DNA of 48,980 nucleotides from an uncultured Collinsella sp. (GTDB lineage Bacteria; Actinomycetota; Coriobacteriia; Coriobacteriales; Coriobacteriaceae). The stretch spans positions 1 to 48,980 of the forward strand of contig URIA01000010.1 of the NCBI GenBank assembly GCA_900547765.1, given 5' to 3'. The translations under genes were made by a program, and so were the position numbers. Below the pieces are notes generated by a model. The model did not search any database, had not been told where the DNA came from, and saw only the letters and a list, made by a program, of their open reading frames with translations. Positions 8,520 to 16,269 of the stretch are shown in pieces. How positions within the stretch are numbered: position 1 is the first letter of the stretch; every line of letters starts with the position of its first letter.

Positions 8520-8605
8520 CCAGGCACCGCATCTTGCCGCTCAAACCGTCGCTCGCGTACCAAAGTACGCGTCGCTCCTCTTTCGCGGCAACCTGCGGCA
8601 CCTGG
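8520..8605. repeat. Nested cruciform between hisF and hisI
   Basis: Outer arms 8520-8540 and 8585-8605 are complementary at 17 of 21 positions (CCAGG.. to ..CCTGG). Inside lies a perfect CGCGTAC-caaa-GTACGCG hairpin (8554-8571) flanked by gtcgct on both sides. No U-run follows. The two-level architecture resembles the elements at 40026-40118 and 44936-45064. It may shield or process the his mRNA; no function is demonstrated. Confidence 0.6.
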
Positions 8606-8654
8606 ACAACCCTCGCCGACCTGTGGGGTTTACGGTAATTACTTGGGAGAAATG

Positions 8655-8996
8655 ATGACTGAGGTAATAGAAGCGTCTGATCTTAAATACGACGCCCGCG
8701 GGCTGATTCCCTGTGTGGTTCAGCAATATGACACCGGCGAGGTGCTTATGGTTGCTTGGATGAACGAGGAGTCGGTGGGGCTGACGCTCAAGACCGGCAC
8801 CACGTGGTTTTGGAGCCGCAGCCGCCAGGAGCTCTGGAACAAGGGCGCGACGAGCGGCAACATGCAGGAGGTCAAGGAGCTCTGGACCGACTGCGATAGC
8901 GATACGCTGCTGGTCAAGGTCGACTCGCCGGGTCCGGCCTGCCATACCGGCAACCGTACCTGCTTCTTTAAGCGCGTAAAGGGGGGAACACGATGA
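8655..8996 (+). CDS. hisI: Phosphoribosyl-AMP cyclohydrolase
   Basis: The product has 113 residues and opens the adenine ring of PR-AMP. The metal-site signatures are present: DCDSDTLLVKVD and the cysteine cluster GPACHTGNRTCFF. SRSRQELWNKGATSGN is the conserved substrate loop. There are two adjacent ATGs at 8652 and 8655; the second has better spacing from GGGAGA. The gene is monofunctional, with the PR-ATP pyrophosphatase encoded separately as hisE. The stop overlaps the next small gene as ATGA. Confidence 0.96.
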   Translation: MTEVIEASDLKYDARGLIPCVVQQYDTGEVLMVAWMNEESVGLTLKTGTTWFWSRSRQELWNKGATSGNMQEVKELWTDCDSDTLLVKVDSPGPACHTGNRTCFFKRVKGGTR

Positions 8997-9220
8997 AGGT
9001 CGTGACGCCGTTCGAAGTCGCCGACTGCAACGCCGAACTCCTCCGCGCGGGCGTGCCGTGCCGCGTGCACCTGACCGATGCCTGCGGGGCGCAGTCGTTT
9101 TGGCTCGAGGCCGAGAAGGAAAGGATCGATGAGGCCCATGCCGTCATCGTTGAATTCTTTGAGAAAAAGGGCGCAAAGCCTCGGTTCGATGAGACCGGTA
9201 CTTACTTTACGCTGCAGTAA
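8993..9220 (+). CDS. RDAC-like small protein in the his operon
   Basis: The product has 75 residues and is translationally coupled to hisI by a four-base overlap, ending 15 bases before hisE. The centre reads HLTDACGAQSFWLE. I recall an NCBI family called RDAC, named for a near-identical RDACGAQSF motif in small proteins of Clostridia and Coriobacteria; here the first residue is Thr. Several acidic and charged residues follow, and there is no signal peptide or membrane segment. Its tight placement between two enzymes acting on PR-AMP and PR-ATP suggests a histidine-related role, perhaps as an accessory or regulatory protein. No biochemical function is claimed. Confidence 0.72.
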   Translation: MKVVTPFEVADCNAELLRAGVPCRVHLTDACGAQSFWLEAEKERIDEAHAVIVEFFEKKGAKPRFDETGTYFTLQ

Positions 9221-9235
9221 CGAGAGGAAATAACC

Positions 9236-9553
9236 ATGGGAGTCAGAACAGCTAACGTGCAGCCGGGAAACATCGGTGAGACGCTGACGGGACTGGCCGA
9301 GGTGATTCACGGTCGTCGCGACGCATCGCCGCAGGAGAGCTATACCGCGCGTCTGCTGACCGAAGTCGAGGACGAGCTTCTCAAGAAGCTTGCCGAGGAG
9401 GCGAGCGAGGTGATCATGGCCTGCAAGGATAACGACCACGATCACATTCGCTACGAGGCCGGCGACCTGATCTACCACCTGCTCGTAACCCTTGAGCGTT
9501 ATGGCATCACCCTCGACGAACTGGCCGGCGAACTCAACGCCCGCCGCCACTAG
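9236..9553 (+). CDS. hisE: Phosphoribosyl-ATP pyrophosphatase
   Basis: The product has 105 residues and an all-alpha NTP-PPase fold of the MazG superfamily. It removes pyrophosphate from PR-ATP, the second step of the pathway. The metal-binding pattern is complete: KLAEEASEVIMA followed by YEAGDLIYHLLV. GAGAGGAAA precedes the ATG at 9236. It is the last gene of the operon on this strand. Its TAG stop lies inside a REP-like palindrome shared with the convergent phosphatase gene. Confidence 0.95.
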   Translation: MGVRTANVQPGNIGETLTGLAEVIHGRRDASPQESYTARLLTEVEDELLKKLAEEASEVIMACKDNDHDHIRYEAGDLIYHLLVTLERYGITLDELAGELNARRH

Positions 9554-9581
9554 TCATCGGGGACGTTCTTAAACGACTAGT
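9549..9581. repeat. REP-like palindrome spanning the hisE/phosphatase junction
   Basis: ACTAGTCAT (9549-9557) pairs with ACGACTAGT (9573-9581) with one mismatch. The interior CGGGGACGTTCTTAA matches, in opposite orientation, the element at 28530-28558 and resembles those at 31004-31071. The hisE TAG lies in the left arm, and the last base of the right arm is the first base of the convergent gene's stop codon, so the repeat forms almost the whole junction. Confidence 0.8.
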
Positions 9582-10492
9582 TAGGCGAGGGGCATGGACT
9601 CCCATTCTCCGGTGAGGTGGGGGATGTCGAAGGTTCGATAACCGCAGTCGTAGGCGTGGGCCTGAGCCTCGCGAATGTTCCAGCAGATGTCGCAGGCGCG
9701 GTGCGCGTCCGAGCCAAAAGTGATCGGCACCTCGGCGTGGACAAAGTGACGTAAAAGGCCGGTCGCGGGATAGTAGTCGTCGAGCCCCTTGCGCGGTGCG
9801 GCCGTCGAGACCTCAACGCGGCGACCCGTATCGTGCGCGCACTCGGCCATCTGCTGCCAAAACGGCGCGGGGTCAAAGTCGGGCGCAAAGCCTTCCTTCG
9901 AAAAGCACATGACTAGGTCGGGGTGAGCCATTGCATCAAAGTTGAGCGGGCTCTCGCAGGCTCGGCACCAGTCATCGACATAGCGCTCCCACACGCCGCG
10001 CACGCCTAAGTTTTCCCAAACATGCAGGTTGGTATCGTCGTCGATCCAGCCACAAAGCGAATCGGGCGTATCGGGGCGAGCGACGCTCTCTGTTCCCGCC
10101 GTGCCCGCGGCGCCGGCCATGATATCGCCCGGGTCGCCAATCCAATGCACGCTGCCCAAGCGCACCACGGCGCCCTGGGACCAGCGCTCTACCAAGGGCT
10201 CGCAGCCTTCGTACCAATCGCATTCAAAGCCATAGATAAAGTTGAGCTCCGGCGCGATCTGCGCGGCGAGTTTACGGGCGTCCTCAAATGCCAGACGATG
10301 TGCCGGCAAGTCGCCCTCGACGACCTGCACCTCGCAGTTAGCATCCATGCTGGCGGGCAGGGTGAGGTGGTCGGTCGAGACCATGACGCGGCATCCGGCA
10401 GCGGTAGCGGCGCGGACGTTGTCCTCGAACGAGGCGTGGCCGTCCGAAAACGAAGTATGGGTGTGGCAATCGGCCAGCGGGCAGGCGGGCAT
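9581..10492 (-). CDS. hisJ: PHP-family histidinol-phosphatase
   Basis: The product is a 303-residue PHP-domain phosphoesterase that would hydrolyse L-histidinol phosphate, the one step not encoded on the other strand. Metal ligands are apparent: His10 and His12 in DCHTHTSFSDG, STDHL, GFECDW, GSVHW, MAHPDL and GSDAH. The start is ATG 10492 with AAAGGAG upstream. It is convergent with the his operon. The absence of a HisN- or HAD-type phosphatase in the operon and the direct neighbourhood support histidinol-phosphatase over other PHP functions. The phosphatase class is clear; the exact substrate is inferred from context. Confidence 0.85.
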   Translation of the reverse strand: MPACPLADCHTHTSFSDGHASFEDNVRAATAAGCRVMVSTDHLTLPASMDANCEVQVVEGDLPAHRLAFEDARKLAAQIAPELNFIYGFECDWYEGCEPLVERWSQGAVVRLGSVHWIGDPGDIMAGAAGTAGTESVARPDTPDSLCGWIDDDTNLHVWENLGVRGVWERYVDDWCRACESPLNFDAMAHPDLVMCFSKEGFAPDFDPAPFWQQMAECAHDTGRRVEVSTAAPRKGLDDYYPATGLLRHFVHAEVPITFGSDAHRACDICWNIREAQAHAYDCGYRTFDIPHLTGEWESMPLA

Positions 10493-10832
10493 GGCGACTC
10501 CTTTGCATTTGGTGAATCCGCTCCATTGTAATGGTGCAGCTCTCAACACGCCGCGCACGCGGGGGGTCGAAATCGATTGGAAAGGCTGCGCGGCGCGCGG
10601 TGCGGCCTCGCTTGTGCTCTCAAAACATGTACATCAGCCTCCAAAAGCTGCAAAAAATGACATGTTTGGAGGCTGACGTACACGTTTGAATGGAGCGGGC
10701 CGGCGTTGGAGCGCGCCAGCACTTGCGCCCAGCAAAAGTCGCACCTATCCCATGACGCCGCCCCTGCGCCGCCCGCGATGTGCTAGCGTTTGGATGAACA
10801 AAACGAGCCCGTGCGGAAAGGAGCCGGACCGT
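10493..10832. other. 340-base divergent intergenic region
   Basis: This gap between the phosphatase (reading left) and the LarC-like gene (reading right) holds the long inverted repeat at 10621-10688 and a GC-rich stretch with no credible reading frame. A possible extended -10 (TGTGCTAGCGT, about 10777-10787) precedes the LarC-like gene. Nothing else is recognisable. Confidence 0.5.
10621..10688. repeat. Long imperfect inverted repeat upstream of the LarC-like gene
   Basis: Bases 10621-10645 and 10665-10688 are complementary except for two transitions and one extra base. The shared half is the 12-mer TCAGCCTCCAAA and its complement. The 19-base loop is A-rich and contains a further CATGT. 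It could act as a terminator for neither strand clearly, since no U-run follows. It may be a small mobile palindrome. Confidence 0.65.
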
Positions 10833-11318
10833 ATGCCATGCGATAGCAAATCTCCGCTGTCTCGCGAGACCGATGCGCCCGAGACCATCGTCAAGCTGGA
10901 ATGCGACATCGACGATGCGTCGCCCGAGGTGCTCGCCTACGCCGCCGACCGTCTGCGCGGGGCAGGCGCCCGCGAGGTGCACTGGCTGCCGCTCTATTGC
11001 AAAAAAGGACGCCCCGGCTGGCAGCTGCAGGTGATCTGCTCGCACGAGGATATCGAGCGCCTGCAGACGATTATCTTTTTGGAAACCACGACCAACGGCA
11101 TTCGTTGCCAGGTCATGGAGCGCGTCTGCCTGCCGCGCCACTTTGAACAAGTGGCGACGCCTTGGGGCGAGGTGGCCGTAAAGGTGGCAACCCTGCCCGA
11201 TGGCAGCGAGCGTGCAGCGCCCGAGTACGAGGACTGCGCCCGTCTCGCTCGCGAGCGTAATGTGCCGCTCCAGCGCGTGATGCAGGCGGCCCAGAGCGCG
11301 GCACTGCGATTTGAATAA
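10833..11318 (+). CDS. Stand-alone LarC C-terminal (LarC2-like, former DUF111) nickel-pincer cofactor protein
   Basis: The product has 161 residues. Its body matches only the C-terminal half of LarC, the CTP-dependent nickel-insertion enzyme that completes the nickel-pincer nucleotide of lactate racemase. It has ECDIDDASPEVLAYA, LPLYCKKGRPGWQL, FLETTTNGIRCQ and APEYEDCARLARERNVPL. Full LarC has about 400 residues; the N-terminal LarC1 half is not present upstream, where only non-coding palindromic DNA is found. The start is ATG 10833 with GAAAGGAG upstream. It is followed by a phosphoesterase and mazG. It could be a genuine split LarC2 whose partner lies elsewhere or a repurposed domain. Confidence 0.78.
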   Translation: MPCDSKSPLSRETDAPETIVKLECDIDDASPEVLAYAADRLRGAGAREVHWLPLYCKKGRPGWQLQVICSHEDIERLQTIIFLETTTNGIRCQVMERVCLPRHFEQVATPWGEVAVKVATLPDGSERAAPEYEDCARLARERNVPLQRVMQAAQSAALRFE

Positions 11319-11378
11319 CGCGGCTGGTGGCGACATCCTGCGTCTAGCCATATCAACCCCATTCGAAAGGATCTCCCC

Positions 11379-11927
11379 ATGAAATACCTCGTCGCCTCCG
11401 ACATCCACGGCTCGGCATACTGGACCGAGCGCCTGGTCACCGCCATCGAGTCCGAGCAGCCCGACCGCATCGTGCTGCTGGGCGACCTGCTCTACCACGG
11501 TCCGCGCAACGACCTGCCGCGCGACTATGCTCCTAAGCGCGTGATTCCGCTGCTCAACGCCCTAGCCGACCGCATCATCGCGGTGCGCGGCAACTGCGAC
11601 GCCGAGGTCGACCAGATGGTCCTCGACTTCCCCGTCATGACTGACTACGCCACGCTGTTTGACGAAACCGGCCGTGAGCTGTTCTTGACGCACGGCCATG
11701 TCTTTGGCGCCGGCATGCACAACAGCGTCGACCACGCGCCCGCGCTGCCCGAGGGCTCCGCGCTCGTCTACGGTCACACGCACATCAAGATCAACGAGGA
11801 GAGCGCCGCGCACCCGGGCCTGTGGCTTTTCAACCCCGGCAGCGTGAGCATTCCCAAGGACGGTACGCACAGCTACGGCATCTACGAGGGCGGCGCGTTC
11901 CGCCACGTGGTCATGGAGGGGGAGTAG
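11379..11927 (+). CDS. YfcE/MJ0936-family metallophosphodiesterase
   Basis: The product is a 182-residue calcineurin-like phosphoesterase. All metal-binding motifs are in order: VASDIHGS, LLGDLLYHGPRN, VRGNCDAE, THGHVFG and VYGHTH. E. coli YfcE is the same length and hydrolyses phosphodiesters in vitro; the natural substrate is not known. AAAGGATCTCCCC precedes the start. It ends two bases before mazG, which begins inside its ribosome-site context (GGAGGGGGAG), so the two are probably co-transcribed and may both clean up nucleotides. Confidence 0.88.
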   Translation: MKYLVASDIHGSAYWTERLVTAIESEQPDRIVLLGDLLYHGPRNDLPRDYAPKRVIPLLNALADRIIAVRGNCDAEVDQMVLDFPVMTDYATLFDETGRELFLTHGHVFGAGMHNSVDHAPALPEGSALVYGHTHIKINEESAAHPGLWLFNPGSVSIPKDGTHSYGIYEGGAFRHVVMEGE

Positions 11928-11929
11928 CC

Positions 11930-12790
11930 ATGGCGCAGCATATGGCTCAGCAAAATGCCGAGGGCTCGCGCGATCTGTCTACGCTGGTAGACGCGTCGAC
12001 CGAGCTGCAGCATCTGGTGCAGACCATCTGGCGCCTGCGTCAGCCCGATGGCTGCCCGTGGGACCGTGAGCAGACGCACCGCAGCATCGGCAAGAACATG
12101 ATCGAGGAGGCCTACGAGGCACTCGACTGCATCGAGGCGGACGACGCGGTTCACCTACGCGAGGAGCTGGGCGACGTGCTCATGCAGGTCGTGCTGCATG
12201 CGCAGATTGCTGCTGACGCCGGCGAGTTTACGCTGGCCGACGTGGCGCGCGATATTGACGCCAAACTCATCCGCCGTCATCCGCACGTGTTCGGCGATGT
12301 GGATGCCGACAGCTCCAACGAGGTACTCAAGATTTGGGACGAGGTCAAGCTTGCCGAGAAGGCCGCCAAGGACAAAGCCGTGGCGGCGGGTGAGGCCGCG
12401 CCCGAGGGTCTGCTCGATGGTGTGCCCACGCATCTGCCGGCGCTGATGCAGGCGCAGAAGGTGTCGCGCAAGGCAGCTGCCGTGGGCTTTGAGTGGGAGA
12501 CGGTCCAGGACGTGTGGGACGAGGTCGCCGAGGAGCGTGCCGAGTTTGAGGCCGAGGCCCCCGGAACGCCCGAGCGCGAAATGGAGTTTGGCGACCTGCT
12601 CTTTGCCCTGGTCAACGTTGCGCGCAAAGAGGGCATTGACGCCGAGAGTGCCCTTCGTGCCAGCACGGCAAAGTTCCGCCGTCGCTGGGCCGCGATGGAG
12701 CAGATGGCGGCCGATGCTCACGTGGATCTTGCCGAGCTTTCGACCCACGGCCTCAACGACCTGTGGGATGCCGCAAAGGCGGAGGAGTAA
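11930..12790 (+). CDS. mazG: Nucleoside triphosphate pyrophosphohydrolase MazG
   Basis: The product is a 286-residue two-domain MazG that hydrolyses NTPs and dNTPs to monophosphates and pyrophosphate. The first domain starts with LRQPDGCPWDREQTHRS and carries IEEAYEALD followed by REELGDVLMQV. The second has EVAEERAEFEAE followed by EMEFGDLLFALVNVARKE. An Ala/Lys linker (about residues 145-165) joins them. The start is ATG 11930 after GGAGGGGGAG; the frame remains open further upstream but lies within the phosphoesterase gene. A strong terminator follows, separating it from enolase. Confidence 0.94.
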   Translation: MAQHMAQQNAEGSRDLSTLVDASTELQHLVQTIWRLRQPDGCPWDREQTHRSIGKNMIEEAYEALDCIEADDAVHLREELGDVLMQVVLHAQIAADAGEFTLADVARDIDAKLIRRHPHVFGDVDADSSNEVLKIWDEVKLAEKAAKDKAVAAGEAAPEGLLDGVPTHLPALMQAQKVSRKAAAVGFEWETVQDVWDEVAEERAEFEAEAPGTPEREMEFGDLLFALVNVARKEGIDAESALRASTAKFRRRWAAMEQMAADAHVDLAELSTHGLNDLWDAAKAEE

Positions 12791-12794
12791 GACT

Positions 12795-12840
12795 GCGGGA
12801 ACGACGGGCTGACACGCCTTATCGTTCCCGCTAAATTTTT
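12795..12840 (+). terminator. Rho-independent terminator after mazG
   Basis: GCGGGAACGA (12795-12804) pairs with TCGTTCCCGC (12822-12831) and is followed by taaattttt. The stem is nine Watson-Crick pairs plus one, with a 17-base loop that can itself fold. Confidence 0.85.
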
Positions 12841-12851
12841 CGAAAATCAAG

Positions 12852-12880
12852 TGTATCCCTCGGCTAACTTAGGGCATAAT
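12852..12880 (+). promoter_or_regulatory. Candidate enolase promoter
   Basis: CATAAT at 12875-12880 is a good -10 match. A weak -35 (TGTATC, 12852-12857) lies 17 bases upstream. The position, just after the mazG terminator and about 95 bases before eno, is right for the enolase transcript. The -35 is poor, so the call rests mainly on the -10. Confidence 0.45.
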
Positions 12881-12979
12881 GCAAAAAGTGCGACATGGCT
12901 AACTTACGGAGGCGCACCGACGGTGCACGGTCAGCCGGTCGCTTGCATCCACTACGTTTCCAAGTGAGAGGGAGACAAC

Positions 12980-14269
12980 ATGAGCGATATTTTGGACGTT
13001 TACGGTCGCGAGGTGCTCGACAGCCGCGGCAATCCCACCGTCGAGGTCGAGGTTGTGCTCGAGGACGGTAGCTTCGGTCGCGCGATGGTGCCTTCGGGCG
13101 CTTCGACCGGTGCCTTTGAGGCTTGCGAGCTGCGCGATGGCGACAAGGGCCGCTATCTGGGCAAGGGCGTCTCTCAGGCCGTCGAGCACGTCAACAACGA
13201 GTGCGCTAACGCCGTCGTGGGCCTCGACGCCTTCGACCAGCGCGCCGTCGATGCCGCGCTGATTGCCGCGGACGGTACCCCCAACAAGACCAAGCTCGGT
13301 GCCAACGCCATCCTGGGCGTGTCGCTGGCCGTCGCCCGCGCCGCTGCCGAGTCGGCGGGCCTGTCGCTGTACCAGTACCTGGGCGGCGTCAACGCCCACC
13401 TGCTGCCCACGCCCATGATGAACATCCTCAACGGCGGCGTGCATGCCGACAATAACGTTGACTTCCAGGAGTTTATGATCATGCCGGTGGGCGCCCCGAG
13501 CTTTGCCGAGGGCCTGCGTTGGTGCGCCGAAGTCTACCACACCCTCAAGGGCGTGCTGCACGAGGCCGGCCTGGGCGGCGGCGTGGGCGACGAGGGCGGC
13601 TTTGCGCCCAACCTCAAGACCAATGCCGAGCCGTTCGAGTACATCACCAAGGCCGTGGAGAAAGCCGGCTTTAAGCCCGGCGTCGACTTCATGTACGCCA
13701 TGGACCCGGCCTCGACCGAGTTCTACAACGCTGAGACCGGTATGTATGAGCTCAAGGGCGAGGGCGTGGAGTACACGAGTGCCCAGATGGTCGATTACTG
13801 GGAGAAGCTCGTCGACACCTATCCCATCATCTCCATCGAGGACGGCATGGCCGAGGAGGACTGGGACGGCTGGGTTGAGCTCACCCGTCGCATTGGCAAC
13901 AAGGTGCAGCTGGTGGGCGACGACCTGTTCGTCACCAACACCGAGCGCCTCAAGAAGGGCATCGAGCTGGGTGCCGCCAACGCGATCCTGGTCAAGGTCA
14001 ACCAGATCGGCACGCTCACCGAGTCGCTCGAGGCCATCGAGACCGCCAAGGAGGCCGGCTACGCTTGCATCGTGAGCCACCGTTCCGGCGAGACCGAGGA
14101 CTCCACGATTGCCGACCTGGTCGTGGGCGTCAACGCCGGCCAGATCAAGTCGGGCGCACCGTGCCGCAGCGACCGTATCGCCAAGTACAACCAGCTCATC
14201 CGCATCGAGGACGAGCTTGAGGGCAGTGCGCGCTACGCCGGCAAGGCCGCGTTCTACAACATTCGCTAG
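12980..14269 (+). CDS. eno: Enolase (phosphopyruvate hydratase)
   Basis: The product has 429 residues, is cytoplasmic, and converts 2-phosphoglycerate to phosphoenolpyruvate in glycolysis. The family signatures are intact: GREVLDSRGNPTVEVEV at the N-terminus, GASTGAFEACELRDGD, the catalytic loop GVGDEGGFAPNL, metal ligands in SIEDGMAEEDWDGW and GDDLFVTN, the lysine-bearing ILVKVNQIGTLTES, and SHRSGETEDSTIADL. GAGAGGGAGA precedes the ATG. It has its own promoter region and a terminator downstream. The dense use of C/G-ending codons suggests high expression. Confidence 0.99.
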   Translation: MSDILDVYGREVLDSRGNPTVEVEVVLEDGSFGRAMVPSGASTGAFEACELRDGDKGRYLGKGVSQAVEHVNNECANAVVGLDAFDQRAVDAALIAADGTPNKTKLGANAILGVSLAVARAAAESAGLSLYQYLGGVNAHLLPTPMMNILNGGVHADNNVDFQEFMIMPVGAPSFAEGLRWCAEVYHTLKGVLHEAGLGGGVGDEGGFAPNLKTNAEPFEYITKAVEKAGFKPGVDFMYAMDPASTEFYNAETGMYELKGEGVEYTSAQMVDYWEKLVDTYPIISIEDGMAEEDWDGWVELTRRIGNKVQLVGDDLFVTNTERLKKGIELGAANAILVKVNQIGTLTESLEAIETAKEAGYACIVSHRSGETEDSTIADLVVGVNAGQIKSGAPCRSDRIAKYNQLIRIEDELEGSARYAGKAAFYNIR

Positions 14270-14342
14270 GCACGCGGAGGTCGCGGGGGCGGGGAAGACT
14301 CGGATTTGCCTTGCTTCAGCCGGGCGCTGTTGAGCACCATTG

Positions 14343-14374
14343 GGCGCTGGGCCATATGACTCAGCGCCTTTTTT
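14343..14374 (+). terminator. Rho-independent terminator after eno
   Basis: GGCGCTG (14343-14349) pairs with CAGCGCC (14362-14368), followed directly by TTTTTT (14369-14374). A second GGCGCTG lies just upstream at 14333-14339 and could compete for the same right arm. Confidence 0.85.
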
Positions 14375-14465
14375 ATGTCGAGCAAAGGCTGGCGAAGGCG
14401 GTGCGGGCGCTCGTGCTATAACTAGAATACTTAGCGCAAACAAACCTCAACCGCACAAGGCGCAC

Positions 14466-15227
14466 ATGGATCAGATTTACGACAACAGGTACTATTCCGC
14501 CGGTTCGCGTGAGCCGTCGCCTCGCCGTGCGCGCACGGTGCAGCTCGGTGGGTCCGCCTACGCCGGCGCCGACCGCTCCATGCAGCGCCCGACAAGTACC
14601 TCGCGCCCCAATGCTCAAGTGAATACTTCGACAGATGGACCAGTGCGCCCGGCACGTTCGTCGCATGCTCAGCGCTCGTCGGCTCAAACGCACGATAGGT
14701 CGAGCAGGCCCTCGAACCGTTTTTCGGGCTCGGACTTTATGCACTACGCCAACGACAACGCGGTGGTCAAGGCGATCTACGACTTTACCCACGGTCCTCA
14801 GCGAGGGCTATTCATCGGCATCGTCGTTGCCCTGGTGCTCGTGAGCCTGTATTTCCCCGTGCGCGACCTGTACGTGGCAAAGCGTTCGAGCGATATCTTG
14901 ACCAAGCAGGTCGAGATTCGCCAGCAATACAATGATGGGCTGCAAAAAAGCGTCGACAAGCTGCTCTCGGAGGAGGGTATCAAGGATGCGGCATCCGAGG
15001 ACCTGGGCTTGGTGATGCCCGGCGAGAAGAGGATTGAAGTGCAGGGCCTGGACGGCGATTCGGATGCCTCGTCGAGCCAGAAGTCGTCGAACGCCAAGAA
15101 GGCCAGCGAAGTTGCCAAGGAAATCGAAGAAGTCGGCAAGGACGCGCCGTGGTACATCCAGGCGCTCGACATGCTGTTTGGATTTAACGGCGTCGAGGGT
15201 CAGACGGTCGCGTCCAGCGGCGAGTAG
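14466..15227 (+). CDS. FtsB/DivIC-like septum formation initiator protein
   Basis: The product has 253 residues. Residues 1 to about 110 are rich in Ser, Arg, Thr and Pro and look disordered. A single membrane segment follows (about 115-137, GIVVALVLVSLYFPV). An extracellular helical stretch then matches the coiled-coil of FtsB/DivIC proteins, with an EDLGLVMPGEKRI segment recalling the conserved region after the coiled coil. The tail is Ser/Lys/Glu-rich. These proteins link FtsL and FtsQ in the divisome. Position between eno and ppx is the classic actinobacterial location of ftsB. The start is ATG 14466 with CACAAGG upstream; the frame stays open further 5' but overlaps the enolase terminator. 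Confidence 0.8.
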   Translation: MDQIYDNRYYSAGSREPSPRRARTVQLGGSAYAGADRSMQRPTSTSRPNAQVNTSTDGPVRPARSSHAQRSSAQTHDRSSRPSNRFSGSDFMHYANDNAVVKAIYDFTHGPQRGLFIGIVVALVLVSLYFPVRDLYVAKRSSDILTKQVEIRQQYNDGLQKSVDKLLSEEGIKDAASEDLGLVMPGEKRIEVQGLDGDSDASSSQKSSNAKKASEVAKEIEEVGKDAPWYIQALDMLFGFNGVEGQTVASSGE

Positions 15228-15255
15228 GCGAGTAGCGCCCGGAGGGGAGCCCGCA

Positions 15256-16257
15256 ATGGCAGATTGCAAACGATATAAGGTGGCGGCGATCGACCTGGGA
15301 ACGGTGTCGTCGCGACTGGTGCTGGCGCAGGTCGAGGCCGGGGCGATCGTGGAATCGTCCAAGCATACCGAGATTACCGATCTGGGCGAGGGCGTTGACG
15401 CGACGGGCCGCTTTTGCGAGGCGGCGGTCGAGCGCGTGCTCGCCGCATGCCGCATGTTTGTGGACGAGGCGCGTGCCTTTGGGGCCGTGTGCATCTGTAC
15501 CACGTGCACGAGTGCCGCGCGCGATGCGTCCAACGCCGTGCTGCTGCTGGACGGCCTGCGCGAGCTGGGTCTCGAACCGCAGGTGATTCCAGGAGAGGTC
15601 GAGGCGCGCCTGACGTTTTTTGGCGTGGCGCACGACTTTGCCGGCGAGCGCATCATTGTTGCCGATTCGGGCGGCGGCTCCACGGAGCTCGCGACGGGCG
15701 TATACGCGCCGGAGCGCGGGGTCTTCGCGCTGGAGGGAACGCGTTCGCTGGACATTGGTTGCCGTCGTGTGACGGAGCGTTTCTTCTCGGCGTTGCCGCC
15801 TTCGGACGGCGAGCTTGCTGCCGCTGCCGACTGGGCGGGCGAGCAGTTCGAGGCTTACTTTGAGAGCCTACCGAGCAATTTTGAGCGTGCAGAGCGTCTG
15901 GTCGCGGTGGGCGGTACCGTCACCACGCTCGTGGCGCTGGTCCACGAGCTGGAGCCGTACGACTCGAGCTTTGTGCACCTGCGCGAGCTTTCGATGGAGC
16001 AGATCTCGGCCGCTATCGAGCGCATGTCTGCGTTGGATGTTGCAGGCATTGCCGCGTTGCCGGGCGTGCAGCCCAAGCGCGCGGGCGTGATTCTGGCCGG
16101 CGCCGTGGTGATCCGCGAGCTCATGCGTGCCGGCGGCTACGATGCGCTCACCGTAAGCGAGAACAGCCTCCTCGCCGGCATGGCCGCCACCATCAACGAG
16201 ACTCTCGACGGCACAACCCCCACCATCGGCTGGACCCCGAGCCTCAGCACCCTTTAA
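15256..16257 (+). CDS. Ppx/GppA-family exopolyphosphatase/pppGpp phosphohydrolase
   Basis: The product is 333 residues with an actin-like ASKHA fold. The first phosphate loop is AAIDLGTVSSRLVL, and the second, IVADSGGGSTELATG, carries the catalytic-region glycines. GEVEARLTFFGVA and DIGCRRVTERF are family motifs, and VAVGGTVTTLVAL is the third nucleotide-binding segment. The HD domain of long Ppx is absent, as in short actinobacterial forms. It would shorten polyphosphate or hydrolyse pppGpp. The start is ATG 15256 after GGAGGGGAG, 28 bases beyond the FtsB-like gene and probably in the same transcript. The DUF501 gene usual between ftsB and ppx in actinobacteria is missing. Confidence 0.92.
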   Translation: MADCKRYKVAAIDLGTVSSRLVLAQVEAGAIVESSKHTEITDLGEGVDATGRFCEAAVERVLAACRMFVDEARAFGAVCICTTCTSAARDASNAVLLLDGLRELGLEPQVIPGEVEARLTFFGVAHDFAGERIIVADSGGGSTELATGVYAPERGVFALEGTRSLDIGCRRVTERFFSALPPSDGELAAAADWAGEQFEAYFESLPSNFERAERLVAVGGTVTTLVALVHELEPYDSSFVHLRELSMEQISAAIERMSALDVAGIAALPGVQPKRAGVILAGAVVIRELMRAGGYDALTVSENSLLAGMAATINETLDGTTPTIGWTPSLSTL

Positions 16258-16269
16258 CCATCCCTTATA

